64,000 bases of DNA, taken from assembly GCA_963735045.1 (NCBI GenBank), contig CAVTIZ010000003.1:1488001-1552000 (forward strand). The letters are read 5' to 3'. The notes below the pieces were generated by a model. It did no database searches and was not told the DNA's origin. It worked only from the letters and a program-made list of their open reading frames with translations. A program made the position numbers and the translations under genes. Below, one piece after another: positions 61,918 to 64,000 of the stretch. Source of the DNA: Salsipaludibacter sp963735045 (GTDB taxonomy: Bacteria; Actinomycetota; Nitriliruptoria; Nitriliruptorales; Nitriliruptoraceae). How positions within the stretch are numbered: the stretch's first letter is position 1; each line of letters opens with the position of its first letter.

Positions 61918-64000
61918 TCACGTCTCCCACGGGCGGTCCCGGGGCGGCGACGAGAACTCGACGTGGCCGGCCGGTTCCTGCACGGCGTCGGGCCCGAACG
62001 CCGCCTTGAGCTCGCCGTAGAGACCGGGACGGCGCGACACCCGGTGGTCGTCGCCCAACCGGAACCGGCGGGTGGGGTGGCCCACGGCGCCGAGTTCGAC
62101 CCGCACCGCCACGTGGCCGGGGTGGGCCTGGAGGATCCTGGACAGTTCGTCGATGGCGGCGTCGGTGGCCTGCTGGCTGGCGAAGGACACCACCAGTGGT
62201 GCGCCGCGCACCTCCGTCAGGTCCGGGACCGTGACCTTGTTGGCCACCAGCGAGTAGACCTCGTCGCGTTCCTCCACCCGCCCGTCCACCACCAGGATCG
62301 CGTCCTCGACCAGGGCATCGTGGGCGACGCGGTAGACCGTCGGCCAGATCGTCACCTCGGTGGACCCGGTGAGGTCCTCCAGGGTCGCACGCACATAGGT
62401 CTCTCCCCGCGACGAGTACCGCTTGGTGACCGAGGTCAGCACGCCCCCGGCCTTGACCTTGGCCTTGTCACCGCGGCTGCGCAGGTCGGCCAGGGACGTG
62501 TCGGTCAGCTCGTCCAGCAACCGCTCCGCGCCGTTGAGCGGGTGGTCGGACACGTACAGCCCCAGCATCTCGCGTTCGAGCCGCAGGACGGCCTGGGTGC
62601 CGAACTCGGCCCGGTCGATCTCCACGCCGTCGCTGAGCGACGCGACGTCGTCGGTGGTGTCCTCGCCGAGCATGTCGAACAGCGAGTCCTGGCCGGCCGC
62701 GGTCTGCTTCTTGGTGACCAGCGCCGCGTCCACGATCTGTTCGAAGGCGCCCAGCAGCCCCTTGCGCGTGTGGCCCAGCGACAGGAACGCGCCGGACTTG
62801 ACCAGGTTCTCGACCGTGCGTCGGTTCAGGGCCGAGGAGTCGACCTTGGCGCAGAAGTCGCGGAAGTCGGTGAAGGCACCCTGTTCGCGCCGGGCCGCCA
62901 CGATCTGTTCCACCACGGCCTCACCGATGCCACGCACGGCCGTCAGCCCGAACCGGATGTCGTCGCCCACCGGCGTGAAGTCGGCGGCCGAGGAGTTGAC
63001 GTCGGGGGGCAGGACCCGGATGCCCATGCGCCGGCACTCGTTGAGGTAGATCGGCTTGGTGTCCTTGTTGTTGCGCACCGAGGTCAGCAACGCGGCCATG
63101 TACTCGACCGGGTAGTGGGTCTTGAGCCAGGCGGTCTGGTAGCTCACGACCCCGTAGGCGACCGTGTGGGCCTTGTTGAAGCCGTACTCGGCGAACTTCT
63201 CGATCAGGTCCCACAGGTCCGACATCAGGCTGCGCTCGTAGCCCTGGTCGACGCCACCCTGGACGAAGGCGGGCTGGATCGCCTCCATCAGTGCGCGCTT
63301 CTTCTTGCCGACCGCCTTGCGCAGCTTGTCGGCCTCGGCCATCGAGAAGCCGGCCAGGTCGGTCGCGATCCGCATGACCTGTTCCTGGTAGACCACGACG
63401 CCGTAGGTGTCGCCCAGGATGGGTTCGAGGTCGTCGTGGTCGTAGGTGACGGCCTCGAGTTCGTTCTTGCGGTCGGCGAAGGTGGTGTGCATGTCCATGC
63501 CCAGCGGACCCGGGCGGTACAGGGCCAGCAGGGCCGAGATGTCGTCGAACCGGGTCGGCCGGAGCTTGCGCACCAGTCCCTGCATCCCGGTGGAGTCCAG
63601 TTGGAACACGCCCAACGTGTTGCCGGTCGACAGCATCTCGTAGACGGCCGGGTCGTCCATCTCACCCAGCAGGTCCTGGTCGTCCAGGTCGACCTCGACA
63701 CCCCGGTTCTCCGACACGTGGTGCTCGGCGTCGGACAGCACGGTGAGGTTGCGCAGCCCGAGGAAGTCCATCTTGAGCAGGCCGATGGCCTCGCACGCCC
63801 CCATCTCGTACTGCGTGACGATCTCGCCCTTGTCCGTGCGCAGCAGCGGGATGGTCTCGGTCAGTGGCTGGGCGCCGATGATCACGGCGGCGGCATGGAT
63901 GCCGTGCTGGCGCTTCAGGCCCTCCAACGTCTCGGCGGTCTCGAGCACGCGGCGCTGGTCGGGATCGTCCTTGGCGCGGGCGAGGTCGGCGGACTTGTCG
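61918..64000 (-). CDS. dnaE: DNA polymerase III alpha subunit, C-terminal two thirds
   Basis: About 694 codons of the replicative polymerase; the N-terminal PHP domain and first part of the palm lie outside the window. Seen here are the palm/finger segments (LKRQHGIHAAAVII, LLKMDFLGLRNLTVL with a catalytic-type aspartate, DKLRKAVGKKKRALM, FNKAHTVAYGVVSYQTAWLK), the helix-hairpin-helix region (GEAVVEQIVAAR) and the OB fold (VTKRYSSRGETYVRATLEDL). The final part carries SRRPGLYGELKAAFGPDAV. This is the DnaE1 form. It ends at a TGA followed by a 13-bp repeat array. Confidence 0.96.
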   Translation of the reverse strand, partial: DKSADLARAKDDPDQRRVLETAETLEGLKRQHGIHAAAVIIGAQPLTETIPLLRTDKGEIVTQYEMGACEAIGLLKMDFLGLRNLTVLSDAEHHVSENRGVEVDLDDQDLLGEMDDPAVYEMLSTGNTLGVFQLDSTGMQGLVRKLRPTRFDDISALLALYRPGPLGMDMHTTFADRKNELEAVTYDHDDLEPILGDTYGVVVYQEQVMRIATDLAGFSMAEADKLRKAVGKKKRALMEAIQPAFVQGGVDQGYERSLMSDLWDLIEKFAEYGFNKAHTVAYGVVSYQTAWLKTHYPVEYMAALLTSVRNNKDTKPIYLNECRRMGIRVLPPDVNSSAADFTPVGDDIRFGLTAVRGIGEAVVEQIVAARREQGAFTDFRDFCAKVDSSALNRRTVENLVKSGAFLSLGHTRKGLLGAFEQIVDAALVTKKQTAAGQDSLFDMLGEDTTDDVASLSDGVEIDRAEFGTQAVLRLEREMLGLYVSDHPLNGAERLLDELTDTSLADLRSRGDKAKVKAGGVLTSVTKRYSSRGETYVRATLEDLTGSTEVTIWPTVYRVAHDALVEDAILVVDGRVEERDEVYSLVANKVTVPDLTEVRGAPLVVSFASQQATDAAIDELSRILQAHPGHVAVRVELGAVGHPTRRFRLGDDHRVSRRPGLYGELKAAFGPDAVQEPAGHVEFSSPPRDRPWET

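Overview
The window is about 64 kb of very high-GC DNA with a strong G/C third-codon preference, frequent GTG starts and TANNNT -10 hexamers. The gene content is actinobacterial: mreBCD-mrdA-rodA beside TIGR03960/TIGR03936 radical SAM genes, an rne-rplU-rpmA-obg-proB block, tig-clpP-clpX, an S-(hydroxymethyl)mycothiol dehydrogenase and a maleylpyruvate-isomerase-like domain. Together these point to a mycothiol-using, probably deep-branching actinobacterium (Nitriliruptoria or Euzebya-like is a guess; nothing here fixes the genus). There is no phage, insertion sequence, CRISPR array or rRNA operon. It is chromosomal core sequence with a small accessory part.

Layout. 1-4.4 kb (minus): K+ uptake (trkA fragment, trkH), proB, obg. 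4.6-5.3 kb: rpmA and rplU. 5.7-11.1 kb: an insertion into an otherwise conserved order, holding a sucraseferredoxin-like protein, a two-gene ABC exporter and a DoxX membrane protein. 11.2-22.3 kb (minus): RNase E/G, the two radical SAM partners, and the rod-shape operon rodA, mrdA, mreD, mreC, mreB. 22.6-35.4 kb: radC, a membrane-anchored beta-propeller protein, ndk, folC, a site-2 protease, valS, an FkbM methyltransferase, clpX, clpP and tig. 35.5-37.3 kb: tRNA-Pro, tRNA-Gly and tRNA-Arg around a J-domain protein and a small membrane protein.

37.3-42.7 kb (minus): a YceH/maleylpyruvate-isomerase-like fusion, pterin dehydratase, an MBL hydrolase overlapping mscR (formaldehyde/mycothiol), and an L,D-transpeptidase lipoprotein with a long helical linker. 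42.7-47.3 kb (plus): a tandem glycine riboswitch controlling gcvT and gcvP; gcvH is absent. 47.3-53.6 kb: dimethylargininase, an MFS protein, DUF2254, an acyl-CoA ligase, tRNA-His and tRNA-Lys. 53.6-56.3 kb: a LigB-type ATP-dependent DNA ligase convergent with a stand-alone LigD-type polymerase (repair/NHEJ flavour; no Ku seen). 56.4-61.7 kb: a VOC protein and lipoprotein, then a sulfatase / formylglycine-generating enzyme / HAD module behind an SDR gene. 61.9-64 kb: the C-terminal two thirds of dnaE.

The most notable observations are: trigger factor and ClpP lie in one uninterrupted frame, apparently through a single-base shift that removes the tig stop; short 11-13 bp tandem repeats recur in several intergenic gaps, one of them built from CTCGATCGAG palindromes between divergent genes; a YceH domain is fused to a mycothiol-enzyme-like domain; a 56-codon gene with a strong ribosome site overlaps the SDR start; and two transcripts are predicted to be leaderless. 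I found no clearly new multi-gene system. The sulfatase/FGE/HAD set and the mycothiol cluster are the most coherent functional modules outside the core.
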